From: Listeria monocytogenes
Lineage (GTDB): Bacteria; Bacillota; Bacilli; Lactobacillales; Listeriaceae
Reading direction: 5' to 3'
Length of the DNA stretch: 64,000 bases
NCBI RefSeq assembly: GCF_013282665.1
Contig: NZ_CP054041.1
Coordinates: forward strand, 1,126,501-1,190,500
In this document: one piece after another, positions 8,747 to 17,651 of the stretch
How the letters are laid out: each line of letters opens with the position of its first letter
How positions within the stretch are numbered: the first letter of the stretch is position 1
Made by a program: the position numbers and the translations under genes
The notes under the pieces: generated by a model
Seen by the model: only the letters and a program-made list of their open reading frames with translations
What the model was told of the DNA's origin: nothing
Database searches by the model: none

Positions 8747-9478
8747 ATGACAAATAAACGTGTTGCATTTATTTTAGGGGGTTCTGGCGGTATTGGTAAG
8801 GCCGTCGCCCAAAAATTGGTCGAACAAAATTTTGCGGTTGCAGTTCATTATGCGGGTAATAAGGCTAAAGCCGAGACGCTTGTTGAAAACATTGTGAAGT
8901 CTGGTGGAGAAGCGATTAGTGTTGGCGGCGATGTTGCTGATGAGGCGCAGATGATTCATGCATTTGATTTCATTGAAAGCCAGTTTGGCGGAATTGATGT
9001 TGTCGTTAACACGGCAGGTATTATGAAATTAAGTCCGATTGCTACTTTGGATATGGATGAGTTTGACCTGATTCAGCGAACCAACGTCCGTGGAACTTTT
9101 GTTGTTTCCAAGCAAGCTGCCCTCAGAGTTCGAAATGGCGGTGCGATTATCCATTTTTCCACTTCGGTAACGCGAACAAGTTTTCCGACTTACGGGGCCT
9201 ATGTTGCTAGTAAGGCCGGGGTTGAGTCGCTCACATTGATTCTGGCACGCGAGCTTCGTGGGAAAGATATAACCGTTAATGCAGTAGCACCCGGCCCGAC
9301 CGCCACTCCACTATTTTTGACTGGAAAAGATGATAAAACAATCGACAACTTAGCAAAAGCCACACCTTTAGAACGCCTAGGACAACCTGAAGATATCGCA
9401 GAAACCGTAGCATTTTTAGCCGGACCTGCACGCTGGGTGAATGGTCAAGTCATTTTCACCAATGGTGGATTAGCTTAA
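8747..9478 (+). CDS. short-chain dehydrogenase/reductase (FabG-like)
   Basis: A 243-residue NAD(P)-dependent oxidoreductase of the classical SDR family. It has the nucleotide-binding motif GGSGGIGKA (about 11-19), the NTAG motif (about 88), an active-site Ser near 139-141, and the catalytic YxxxK in YVASKAG. ATG start with AAAGGAG upstream. Sequence resembles 3-oxoacyl-ACP reductase homologues, but isolation from fatty acid genes and control by a divergent TetR protein suggest a detoxification or specialised substrate. The exact substrate cannot be read from sequence. Confidence 0.92.
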   Translation: MTNKRVAFILGGSGGIGKAVAQKLVEQNFAVAVHYAGNKAKAETLVENIVKSGGEAISVGGDVADEAQMIHAFDFIESQFGGIDVVVNTAGIMKLSPIATLDMDEFDLIQRTNVRGTFVVSKQAALRVRNGGAIIHFSTSVTRTSFPTYGAYVASKAGVESLTLILARELRGKDITVNAVAPGPTATPLFLTGKDDKTIDNLAKATPLERLGQPEDIAETVAFLAGPARWVNGQVIFTNGGLA

Positions 9479-9480
9479 TT

Positions 9481-9525
9481 AAAAAAGGAGGAAAACACAG
9501 CTATCTGGTTCTCCTCCTTTTATTT
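9481..9525. terminator. bidirectional terminator between SDR and MFS genes
   Basis: Hairpin arms AAAAGGAGGA (9483-9492) and TCCTCCTTTT (9512-9521) with A/T runs on both sides, between two convergent genes. Confidence 0.85.
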
Positions 9526-10718
9526 TATTGGTCTTTTTTAATCGCTAAAACAATCAATCCCGATGCTAACAAAGTTAACGCCAAGAACAGAAAAGCCGAT
9601 TGATAAGAATTAGTCGCATTTACCAAATCCCCTATAATCATCGGCGCGAAAAAGCCACCTAGTACACCGCCCGAGTTAATAGCCGCGTATTTCGTCGCAA
9701 TACGGCTTTGCTGAAACAACTTGTGCGGCAACCCCATTAGTGTTGTAAAGGCCATGATTAGGAAAATATTACATAAACACAAACAAATAACCGATAGCGC
9801 TAATTGTTCAAACAAATACACCCCGTATACCGCAAACGCCCCAAGCACACAAAACGCGAAAATAATAATCGGCTCTTTCCCTTTGAAAAAACGACTGATG
9901 AAATAGCCACCGACAACTCCCGCAATTAAAATACAAAGCCCGGCTAAAGAACTAATATAACTCACTTCGCTAATAGAAATCCCTCGAACCTCATTCAAAT
10001 AAGAAGCAAGCCAACTTGTTAAACCGTAATTCGCTGCATTAATAAAAAGCGCTGATAACAAAAGAATCCACAGCTGTTTGTCTTTTAAAAGTTCTGAGAA
10101 AGGTACTTTGATTTTTTCTTTTTGAGCATTTAGATCCATTTTCGGCGCTTTGGGTACGACGATTAAAATCAGCAATCCAATTAAAATCACCGCAATACCA
10201 ATCCAGTAATATGTATTGCGCCAACCTACTGATAGCAACAGTTGTGCGATTAATAATGGGCCAATAAATGCCGCAAAGCCAGAGGAAGCAAGCATTGCGG
10301 ACTGAGCAAAACCTCTTTTGTTTAACGGAATATGAAGTGAAATATAATTGCTGACAGACGGAGGATAACCTGCGTGTCCAAGCGCTCCAGATAAGAAACG
10401 AATAACAACCAAAAACAGCAAGGAATACCCAAAGCCAAAAATCACAAGAAATAGCCCAACAATAATAATTGATACCGCAAGAACTGGTCGTGCGCCAATT
10501 CGATTGTTTAAATACCCCATTGGAATTTGAAAAAGCGTATAACCGAGAAAGAACGCACTTAAAATCAGTCCCTTTTGACTTGGATCAAATCCTAAGTCTT
10601 GAGAAACAGTTACAAGTGAAATTCCAATAGTATATTTATCCACGTATACACTGGTGTAGCCTATAAATAGAACAAGTAATACAATTAATGAATGCCTTTC
10701 TCCTTTGACCTGATTCAT
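9525..10718 (-). CDS. MFS transporter (anion:cation symporter/ACS-like)
   Basis: A 397-residue inner-membrane carrier with about twelve hydrophobic segments. The N-terminus (FIGYTSVYVDKYTIGISL) and the loop GYLNNRIGARPVL between helices 2 and 3 fit major facilitator proteins, closest in feel to the ACS group that imports organic anions. ATG start with GGAG nine bases upstream. It has its own transcription unit, since a hairpin separates it from the upstream amidohydrolase operon. Substrate unknown; neighbouring M20 hydrolases suggest an acylated amino acid or peptide-like compound, but this is only context. Confidence 0.85.
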   Translation of the reverse strand: MNQVKGERHSLIVLLVLFIGYTSVYVDKYTIGISLVTVSQDLGFDPSQKGLILSAFFLGYTLFQIPMGYLNNRIGARPVLAVSIIIVGLFLVIFGFGYSLLFLVVIRFLSGALGHAGYPPSVSNYISLHIPLNKRGFAQSAMLASSGFAAFIGPLLIAQLLLSVGWRNTYYWIGIAVILIGLLILIVVPKAPKMDLNAQKEKIKVPFSELLKDKQLWILLLSALFINAANYGLTSWLASYLNEVRGISISEVSYISSLAGLCILIAGVVGGYFISRFFKGKEPIIIFAFCVLGAFAVYGVYLFEQLALSVICLCLCNIFLIMAFTTLMGLPHKLFQQSRIATKYAAINSGGVLGGFFAPMIIGDLVNATNSYQSAFLFLALTLLASGLIVLAIKKDQ

Positions 10719-10755
10719 TTGAATTCACTCCACTCTTCTATAGTCCCGCCAATTG

Positions 10756-10798
10756 CAAAAGAGCATAACCAGATTCTTTTTCTGACTATGCTCTTTTC
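10756..10798 (-). terminator. terminator of the M20-MFS-M20 operon
   Basis: Hairpin with arms AAAAGAGCATA (10757-10767) and TATGCTCTTTT (10787-10797) immediately after the stop of the second amidohydrolase gene. Confidence 0.85.
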
Positions 10799-10805
10799 AA
10801 AGCTA

Positions 10806-11996
10806 TTATCCATTCAATTTATAATAACCTAAAACCACGTCCGCAACCGATTTGGCAGCAACTAACAACGCATCTTCATCAATATCAAATTTTGGATGAT
10901 GATTAAAATAAGCATTTGAAGTGTTTTTCGGTTTCGCACCAATATAGAAAAACACGCCCGGGATTTTTTGTAAATAATAAGCAAAATCCTCTGATCCGGA
11001 AAGCATGTCGTATTCAGAAATGCCCGTTAAGTACTCGCCAAGCCCTTTTTGCAAACTTGCAACTACTTGTTCAGTTACTGCTGGATCGTTGTAAAGTGGT
11101 GGGTAGTCGTTCGTGTACGTTAGTTCCACCGTTACACCAAACATCGCTTCAATACCAGCAACAATACGGTGAATTTCTGTATCTATTTTATCACGATTTT
11201 CGGTATTCATATAACGCACATCGCCTTCTAACTCAACCGCATCCTTAATAACATTAAAACTACCTTTACCGTCAAAAGAGCCAATGGTTATAACGCCAGT
11301 ATCAAATGGATTCAAGCGACGGCTTACAACAGTTTGAATGGCTGTCACAAAATAAGCACCCGCGACAATCGCATCATTTGCCATATGTGGAGACGAACCA
11401 TGCCCGCCAACACCTTGAATTTTAAGTTTGAAATAGGTGCGACCAGCCATCGCGTAGCCACTATGATAATAAACTTGTCCGCTTTCACCAAATGGAAATA
11501 CATGAATACCAAAAATTTGATCTACATCATCTAAAATACCCGACTCAACGACGCTTTTTGCTCCTCCTGGTGGTGTTTCTTCGGCATGCTGATGCACAAT
11601 TTTTATCGTTCCAGGGATGTTTTCTTTTAGTTGGATTAGACAATCTGCCAAAACAAGTAAATAAGCTGTATGTCCATCATGACCACATGCATGCATTACC
11701 CCAGGGTTTTTAGATTTAAATGGTAATTCCGTTTGCTCTTCAATCGGAAGGGCATCAAAATCAGCACGTAACGCAATTGTTTTCCCCGGTTTTCCGCCTT
11801 GAATCGTTACAACAACGGCATGGCCATTACCCACTTCAGTTGCCACTTCTACGTCTTTTCCTTTGTAAAAATCTTGGATGAATTTTGCTGTTTCTGTTTC
11901 ATGAAACGATAATTCAGGGTGTTCGTGTAAATGCCGTCTAATCTGAGTGATTTCATCTTTTCGTTCCTGAAGCATGTTCATTAACTGATTACGCAT
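10806..11996 (-). CDS. M20D-family amidohydrolase (N-acyl-amino acid/aminoacylase-like), second copy
   Basis: A 396-residue metallo-amidohydrolase of the M20D/AmaA-HipO type. Metal-binding motifs visible: MHACGHDGHTAY, HQHAEETPPGG and the lid-domain GGHGSSPH segment; a late HHPKFDIDEDAL segment supplies the last metal-ligand histidine of the family. ATG start with AGGAGG 11 bases upstream. It is the last gene of a three-gene operon and is a clear paralogue of the first gene (13412-14599). Probably cytoplasmic, cleaving an N-acylated amino acid or dipeptide brought in by the MFS protein encoded between them. Confidence 0.92.
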   Translation of the reverse strand: MRNQLMNMLQERKDEITQIRRHLHEHPELSFHETETAKFIQDFYKGKDVEVATEVGNGHAVVVTIQGGKPGKTIALRADFDALPIEEQTELPFKSKNPGVMHACGHDGHTAYLLVLADCLIQLKENIPGTIKIVHQHAEETPPGGAKSVVESGILDDVDQIFGIHVFPFGESGQVYYHSGYAMAGRTYFKLKIQGVGGHGSSPHMANDAIVAGAYFVTAIQTVVSRRLNPFDTGVITIGSFDGKGSFNVIKDAVELEGDVRYMNTENRDKIDTEIHRIVAGIEAMFGVTVELTYTNDYPPLYNDPAVTEQVVASLQKGLGEYLTGISEYDMLSGSEDFAYYLQKIPGVFFYIGAKPKNTSNAYFNHHPKFDIDEDALLVAAKSVADVVLGYYKLNG

Positions 11997-12011
11997 TGCA
12001 AATCCAACCTC

Positions 12012-13412
12012 CTATTCTTTTGCGGCTTTTAGTTCAAGTGCTTTTTTTGCTGATGGTGTTGTTACAGCGACAGAAATTAGTGAAACAACACAAAAACCAA
12101 CATTCGTTAAAAGTCCGACCATTGCGGCTAAATCAATATTTCCAGAAAGTGCAATCACCCCATAAATTGTAGCGGAAATCGCCACACCGAATGAGCCACC
12201 TAGAGAACTTGCCATTTTGTAAATACCTGAAGCTACTCCAACTTTATCTTCTGGAGCATTAGAGATAGCTGTATCTGTTGAAGGTGTTGCATACATACCA
12301 AGTCCGATACCAAATAAAGCAAATCCAACAAACACAAGTACTGTATATAATGTTCCTGGAATAAATGTGAGTGCCATTAAAGCAATACCAACAGCTGTAA
12401 TACCAGAACCTAAAATCATTGGTTTACGCGCACCAACACGTTGAAGAATTTTCTCACCAATACGAATCATTCCGAGCACACAGACAAGGTAACCGATAGA
12501 AAGTAAACCAGATTGGAACGCCGTAAAACCGCGACCAATTTGTACATAAGTATTTGCAACAACCAGTGTTCCAGCAGCTGCATTTAACAAGAAGTTGGAA
12601 AGTGTCGCACCAGTATAAGCTTTATTTTTAAATAACGAGAAATCAATAAATCCGTTCGCTTGTCGTAGTTCCACCCGGAAAAATAATCCCGCAGAAATAA
12701 GGAAAACAACGAGCATTGTAATAGTAATTGGGCTTGTCCAACCAAATGTTGCACCACGAGTAATAATAAGGTTCAAACAAACCATTGCAATAACAAAAAG
12801 AATAAGTCCAAATGTATCAAATTTTGCTTTTGTATTTTGAACGACTTTACTTTCTGGAGTACCTTTAATAAGTAGCATTCCAAGCAGTGCGAATACGATG
12901 GAAATAATGAAAATCCAGCGCCAGCCCATATATGTTGCGATAGCGCCACCTGCGAACGAACAAATACCAGATCCGCCCCATGAACCGATTGACCAGTAAC
13001 TAAGCGCTCTTTGTCTATCAGCTCCCTCAAAATAGGTTTTCATTAATGCAAGGGTTGCGGGCATAATACAAGCAGCAGAAAGCCCTTGAATAATACGGCC
13101 GATAATAAGTAACGTCGACCCTTGAGTCACCACAAGTAATAGTGAACCGATGATACTAAGAATGAGTCCGATATAAGTTAATTTCACGCGGCCAAACTTA
13201 TCAGCCATACCACCCGCTACAACGATAAAAATACCAGAAAATAGCGCGGTTAAACTAATGGCAATACTAAGTAAATCAGAGGAAATTCCAAGGTCAGATT
13301 GAACGGCGGGCACGATATTTACCATTGATTGAGCAAAAAGCCAAAACGTGATAACCCCGAAAACAATCCCAACAATAAGTTTATTTGTACCTTTATAAGC
13401 TGTTGAAGTCAT
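12012..13412 (-). CDS. MFS transporter, DHA2-like (14-TM type)
   Basis: A 466-residue multi-spanning membrane protein. The start (FGVITFWLFAQSMVNIVPAVQSDLGIS) and the GGMADKFGRVKL loop are typical of drug:H+ antiporter-2 family members. The length is right for 14 helices. Its ATG shares one base with the stop codon (TAATG) of the upstream M20 gene, so the two are translationally coupled. Its position between two M20 amidohydrolases argues for transport of their substrate or product rather than a general drug pump (inference). Confidence 0.9.
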   Translation of the reverse strand: MTSTAYKGTNKLIVGIVFGVITFWLFAQSMVNIVPAVQSDLGISSDLLSIAISLTALFSGIFIVVAGGMADKFGRVKLTYIGLILSIIGSLLLVVTQGSTLLIIGRIIQGLSAACIMPATLALMKTYFEGADRQRALSYWSIGSWGGSGICSFAGGAIATYMGWRWIFIISIVFALLGMLLIKGTPESKVVQNTKAKFDTFGLILFVIAMVCLNLIITRGATFGWTSPITITMLVVFLISAGLFFRVELRQANGFIDFSLFKNKAYTGATLSNFLLNAAAGTLVVANTYVQIGRGFTAFQSGLLSIGYLVCVLGMIRIGEKILQRVGARKPMILGSGITAVGIALMALTFIPGTLYTVLVFVGFALFGIGLGMYATPSTDTAISNAPEDKVGVASGIYKMASSLGGSFGVAISATIYGVIALSGNIDLAAMVGLLTNVGFCVVSLISVAVTTPSAKKALELKAAKE

Positions 13413-14599
13413 TAGTTATTCTCTCCTTTTAAGTAATCTACAACACAAGCTCCCATGGCTTTTGATGCAATTAATAATGAATCTTCATTAATATCAAATT
13501 TTGGATGATGATGCGGATAAAAATGACCGTCTGCCGGCATTGCTCCCACATAGAAAAAGGAGCTCGGACGTTCTTTTGCATAATAAGCAAAGTCTTCTGA
13601 AGGTGGTTGCGGTTCGCAGCGCACAACATCCGTAATTTCTGGGATTTTCGCCCCTTTAATAGATTTAACAACAAAATCAGTCAAAGCTTCGTCATTATTT
13701 AAAACAGGATAATCATTTTTGTAATCAAGTTCACAAGTAACGCCAAACATTGCTTCTATACCGCTAACGATACGGGTAATTTCTTTTTGAATAATATTGC
13801 GTGCCTCTTCAGACATCGAACGAACATCACCTTCAAGCTCAACCGCATCCTTTATGACATTAAAACTACCTTTCCCGTCAAAAGAACCAATAGTAATCGA
13901 GCCAACATCAAATGGATTTAAACGACGACTAATCACCGTTTGAACAGCTACTACAAATTCACTTGCTGCAACAATAGCATCATTCGCTAAATGCGGAGAT
14001 GAGCCGTGTCCACCTTGACCTTGCACTTTAAGTTTGAAATAAGAGCGACCAGTTTGAATCGCACCTTCTCGGTAGAAAACTTCACCCGTTTTCATCGTAG
14101 ACATCACGTGAATTCCAAGAACATTATCTACACCATCCAGCGCCCCATCTTGAATCATTTGAATTGCGCCACCAGGAGGAGTTTCTTCTGCATGCTGATG
14201 TAAAATAACTATTTTCCCGGTTAATTCTTGTTTCATTTCAATAAGTGTTTCGCCTAGAATAAGCATATAAGCAGTATGACCGTCGTGACCACAAGCATGC
14301 ATTACACCAGGGTTTTTAGATGCAAAAGCTAGACCTGTTTCTTCCGTTATCGGCAGTGCATCAAAGTCAGCGCGAATTGCAAGCGTCTTGCCCGGCTTGC
14401 CTGTATCAATCGTTACTACAACACCATTCCCACCAACGTGCGTCCGCACATCGCAGTCCATTTCTTTATAAAAATCCGCAATATACTTCGCCGTATTTTC
14501 CTCTTGAAAAGAAAGTTCAGGGTGTTGATGTAAGTAACGACGAATTTCTATCATTCGATCTCGTTTTTCGTCTAGTTTTTGAAATAACTTCTCTTTCAT
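13412..14599 (-). CDS. M20D-family amidohydrolase, first copy
   Basis: A 395-residue M20D amidohydrolase, paralogous over its length to the gene at 10806-11996. It has MHACGHDGHTAYML, HQHAEETPPGG and GQGGHGSSPH motifs and a C-terminal HHHPKFDINEDSL segment. I choose the ATG at 14597-14599 because GGAGG lies eight bases upstream; an upstream in-frame start (14641) would place that ribosome binding site inside the gene. The two paralogues differ mainly near the C-terminal third, which suggests different substrates. First gene of the amidohydrolase-MFS-amidohydrolase operon. Confidence 0.93.
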   Translation of the reverse strand: MKEKLFQKLDEKRDRMIEIRRYLHQHPELSFQEENTAKYIADFYKEMDCDVRTHVGGNGVVVTIDTGKPGKTLAIRADFDALPITEETGLAFASKNPGVMHACGHDGHTAYMLILGETLIEMKQELTGKIVILHQHAEETPPGGAIQMIQDGALDGVDNVLGIHVMSTMKTGEVFYREGAIQTGRSYFKLKVQGQGGHGSSPHLANDAIVAASEFVVAVQTVISRRLNPFDVGSITIGSFDGKGSFNVIKDAVELEGDVRSMSEEARNIIQKEITRIVSGIEAMFGVTCELDYKNDYPVLNNDEALTDFVVKSIKGAKIPEITDVVRCEPQPPSEDFAYYAKERPSSFFYVGAMPADGHFYPHHHPKFDINEDSLLIASKAMGACVVDYLKGENN

Positions 14600-14775
14600 T
14601 GTCCAAACCTCCATTTTTAATACATCTGCTGGCCAGAACATCCGTATTTTTCACTACAATTTAATTATAAAAAAAACCAAGCGAAAAGAAGTTTACTTTT
14701 TTGCTTAGTTTTAGCTTAAAATTTTCTTCTTTTGTAAATTACTCAAACCAATGTCAAAAATTCGGTGTTGAAGTC

Positions 14776-14809
14776 ACAAAAAAAGCTCAACTGCTAGAGT
14801 TGAACTTTT
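14776..14809 (-). terminator. terminator of the AraC-type regulator gene
   Basis: The hairpin (arms AAAAGTTCAACT and AGTTGAGCTTTT on the minus strand, one G-U pair) begins inside the stop codon of the regulator gene and is followed by a T run. Confidence 0.8.
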
Positions 14810-17151
14810 TAAACCGTACTTCTAAACTCATAAAAATGAATCGCATTAATATCTAAATAAGCGTAAAACGACCAATCTTCCGTAATCGTTTCATCACTCA
14901 CCGTAAGTGTAGGCTGAGAGACATCTACAATATAGTCCAAAATCTCTTTATCCAGCCCATACTTACTGTTCAGTTGCCAATACTTCGAATAAAGTGCCCC
15001 ATTATCGCGGTCAAATTGCCATTTACAAACTTGATAATCACCTGCTTGAAGCCCTGTAAGTCTAATATGCACTTCTTTTTGTTCTTCCTTAATGAACCTT
15101 TCCTCCACAGAATAGCGCGGATTAATCGTCGCACAGTTCATCAAAATAAGCTGATACCCGTCCGCGTGCTTCGTCATAATATAATCTTCACCTTTCGCAA
15201 CCACAACACCCTTAAGCCTTCTCAAAAACTTCACTGCATAAAACGCTGGTCGTTTACCGTTGAAAAAGTGGAACATTTCAATTCCGTCAAGACTAATATT
15301 TAATTTGCTATCATCTCCTTCGTGAAGTTCCGTATTAATCCAAAAACCTAATGCATCCACTTCTGGCACCAAATCTAGCATCGTTTTCAAAACTAATGCA
15401 CCTCTGAAAAAAGTCCCGTTTGTGTATCTCGTATTCCCAGATAACGTGTTCCAGTTTACTAACATTAGCGGCTTAGTGATATGATGATGTTTCAAGAAAG
15501 CCTTTAATTTAAGCGTTTTTGATAAACAATAATCCTCTGAAATCGAAAACGACTTCATATCCTCTTTCGAAAAATCTACCGCTTCATTTTGATTCGCATT
15601 ATAGGCGATAAAGTCCATTTTATCCGCTTCTTCTAAAAACCACGTATGTCGTTCAGGTACTGCATTTTTAGACAATGAAAATGGGACAAAATTCCCGACT
15701 TGAATAGCTGGAAAACGCAATTTTATAGTGTGATATATTTTCAAATAAAGTTTTTTTAGTTCTTCTTTATCCGCATAGGTATTTTTCGGTTCAAAAAACA
15801 TAAAATGCCATTTAGAAACAAAATCCCGCCCAAAAACCTGCATACAATGCTTTAAAAAGTGATCCAATCGTTCAAAAACAGCCGCCTCATCGCCTACAAT
15901 ATCTTGATACTCCAAGCGAATAAACAATTGTAAATTTTGCTGTTTTAAAAAAGTGAGCGCTAAATCTGCATTCGCATACGGAGAAGAAGTTGGCACTAAT
16001 TCGTCCGTTTCCGTCTCAGGTAAGAACGTCGAACCTCTAAACAAATGACGAATACCAATATAATTAATCCCAATCTCATCCCGAGTCGTAACAATCTGCT
16101 TTTGCACATTATCTTTAAGCACTTCTTTAAGCTCGCCAATCGTTAAAATATTCATATTCTCACTTAGACAGCGTTCGGTCTTTTCCGTGATATCAATTTT
16201 CTTTTTCTCAAATGGCGCTTTATTTAATTCCTTGCCAGGCTCTACATCATGATAAAGCCGTGACAACTTCACTAAAATTTCTGGCGATGGCACAATTTGT
16301 TCTATACTAGCACCCAACTCAGATGCTTTATTGTCTATTAACAAATTCGTTTCCGCATGGTACTCGGATCGATACTCACTCGGCGTTAACTCAAAATGAA
16401 ACTTAAACACCTCTGAAAAATGTTTTTGACTCGAAAAGCCATTTCTCAGCGCAATTTCTGTAATACTTTCTGCCGAATGCACCAAATCTTGAATCGCATG
16501 CTTCAATCGAACTTCCGTCAAGTACTGCAAAAAGCCTAACCCCGTCGTCTTTTTAAAATAACGCGATAAATAAGCTTCACTTAAAAACTCTTTTTGTGCA
16601 AACTCACGAAGCGACAAAGTTTCATCAAATCGCTCTTCCACTTCCCGAATAATGCGCGCAATCCGTTTATCATTCACTTCTTTTCTAGTAGAAGACGGAA
16701 TTCCTTTTTTCAAAAAACGCGTAAGCAACAATAAAATTTGAAACAATGCCGATTGCGCTTCTAATTTATTTGCTCGTTTCTTCGTTGCCGAAGCAATCAA
16801 AAGCTCACTTACCGATTTTCTTAACGACCCAACTACCCGCTCTCTTCCAGGATCACTTTCCTTTGAGAAAAAATTAAAAGAATGCTGGAAATAATCTTCA
16901 TAATAATGCGCAAAAAACGTATCTGAAATAGTTAAGTCAATAATTAAATTAGCTTCATTTCCTTCAATCGTATAAAAAGTATTACGATCAAGGACTAAAA
17001 TATCGCCTTCCTGCAAGTAAAATTTCTGTTCTGAAAACATGATTGTTACTTGCCCAGAAATAGCAAATACCAATTTTGTTCCAAGTGATATTTCCGATAC
17101 CCGCTGCTTAATATGTTGAATACCAATTGTATAATCTTTCAAATGAGGCAC
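14809..17151 (-). CDS. AraC-family regulator fused to a GH39-like glycosidase domain
   Basis: A large regulator of about 780 residues. Order of domains: an N-terminal cupin-type sensor (residues about 10-110, with GDILVLDRNTFY), an AraC DNA-binding domain with two helix-turn-helix motifs (about 170-270, ending in HFELTPSEYRSEYH), and a long C-terminal region (about 330-770) resembling GH39 beta-xylosidases (WHFMFFEPKNTYADKEELKKLY and LMLVNWNTLSGNTRY). It probably senses a saccharide with the glycosidase-like part. I prefer the GTG at 17149-17151, six bases after AAGGAG; a GTG at 17158-17160 overlaps that site. No sugar operon is adjacent; in L. monocytogenes inlJ lies next to it. Confidence 0.88.
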   Translation of the reverse strand: MPHLKDYTIGIQHIKQRVSEISLGTKLVFAISGQVTIMFSEQKFYLQEGDILVLDRNTFYTIEGNEANLIIDLTISDTFFAHYYEDYFQHSFNFFSKESDPGRERVVGSLRKSVSELLIASATKKRANKLEAQSALFQILLLLTRFLKKGIPSSTRKEVNDKRIARIIREVEERFDETLSLREFAQKEFLSEAYLSRYFKKTTGLGFLQYLTEVRLKHAIQDLVHSAESITEIALRNGFSSQKHFSEVFKFHFELTPSEYRSEYHAETNLLIDNKASELGASIEQIVPSPEILVKLSRLYHDVEPGKELNKAPFEKKKIDITEKTERCLSENMNILTIGELKEVLKDNVQKQIVTTRDEIGINYIGIRHLFRGSTFLPETETDELVPTSSPYANADLALTFLKQQNLQLFIRLEYQDIVGDEAAVFERLDHFLKHCMQVFGRDFVSKWHFMFFEPKNTYADKEELKKLYLKIYHTIKLRFPAIQVGNFVPFSLSKNAVPERHTWFLEEADKMDFIAYNANQNEAVDFSKEDMKSFSISEDYCLSKTLKLKAFLKHHHITKPLMLVNWNTLSGNTRYTNGTFFRGALVLKTMLDLVPEVDALGFWINTELHEGDDSKLNISLDGIEMFHFFNGKRPAFYAVKFLRRLKGVVVAKGEDYIMTKHADGYQLILMNCATINPRYSVEERFIKEEQKEVHIRLTGLQAGDYQVCKWQFDRDNGALYSKYWQLNSKYGLDKEILDYIVDVSQPTLTVSDETITEDWSFYAYLDINAIHFYEFRSTV

Positions 17152-17305
17152 ACCATTCACTCCTTTGTTTAACCTAATCGGACACCTTTATATTATCATA
17201 GTCATGAAAATTAATCGCTATCAGTTTTGGTTGGGTTTTATAAAACAGATTCTGCTTTTTCTTGTGTTACTGATTATTTACTTCATGAAGCCTTTTCTGA
17301 AGTTC

Positions 17306-17334
17306 TTGCCAATTACCACCAAAAATGCTAAAAT
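17306..17334 (+). promoter_or_regulatory. candidate sigma-A promoter for a small RNA
   Basis: TTGCCA (17306-17311), a 17-base spacer and TAAAAT (17329-17334). No credible open reading frame starts downstream, but a strong terminator follows about 75 bases after the predicted start point. Confidence 0.4.
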
Positions 17335-17340
17335 TTATTC

Positions 17341-17467
17341 AAAGGAAAAAACGGTTCGACCGTTTATCACTTATGTACAACATTGTATGTAAGTTGGGTA
17401 TTCTTCACAAAATAAACTATTTAAGACAAGCTTCCGTTTTCTAGTCTGTCTTAAGTAGTTTATTTTT
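17341..17467 (+). ncRNA. candidate small RNA
   Basis: Predicted transcript of about 125 nucleotides from the promoter at 17306-17334. It would contain a perfect 7-base-pair hairpin with a three-base loop (AAACGGT-TCG-ACCGTTT, 17349-17365), a short palindrome TACAACATTGTA, and a long terminator stem (arms about 17410-17429 and 17447-17467, roughly 19 base pairs) ending in T6. This is inference from sequence only; it could equally be an untranslated remnant left after loss or absence of inlJ. Confidence 0.35.
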
Positions 17468-17477
17468 TCACTCTATA

Positions 17478-17515
17478 AAAAAGCCGGTCAGGATTAATTT
17501 CCCGACCGGCTTTTT
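17478..17515. terminator. bidirectional terminator
   Basis: Perfect 12-base arms AAAAAGCCGGTC (17478-17489) and GACCGGCTTTTT (17504-17515). On the minus strand it ends the serC-serA-DUF1015 transcription unit. Confidence 0.9.
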
Positions 17516-17519
17516 GATT

Positions 17520-17644
17520 TCAATCTTCTTCCACTTGGATAGAAACACCTACATCCAGTAATTCCTCAACCGCTTCAATCACAGAAACTCAAGGTTGATT
17601 TCAGACTCATTTTCCGCAGAATAAAAGTAACTAATTTGCTTCAT
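17520..17644 (-). pseudogene. frameshifted mini-gene downstream of the DUF1015 gene
   Basis: From the ATG at 17642-17644 the minus strand reads MKQISYFYSAENESEINLEF and then stops. One frame over, the same stretch continues smoothly as VSVIEAVEELLDVGVSIQVE and stops at 17520-17522, just before a terminator. Joining the two with one missing base gives a protein of about 42 residues. The ATG lies seven bases after the DUF1015 stop codon. It looks like a small gene of the ser operon broken by a one-base deletion, or a sequencing error. The family is not recognised. Confidence 0.5.
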
Positions 17645-17651
17645 ATTAAAA

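Larger units (their letters stand above)
17152..17651. other. 500-base region without an intact gene (position of inlJ in L. monocytogenes)
   Basis: Between the AraC gene and the DUF1015 gene. It contains a possible small RNA unit (17306-17467), a bidirectional terminator (17478-17515) and a frameshifted mini-gene (17520-17644). The plus-strand open frame 17165-17392 has no ribosome binding site. No trace of leucine-rich repeats of an internalin is seen. Confidence 0.6.

Noticed and set aside
10957..10970. Possible additional Noc site around CGCCCGGGATTT
   Set aside because: Only the central CCCGGG matches; the flanking arms do not fit the consensus.
17165..17392. 75-residue hydrophobic open frame in the inlJ vacancy
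   Set aside because: No ribosome binding site at either possible start; the candidate small-RNA promoter lies inside it. Kept only as part of the intergenic description.
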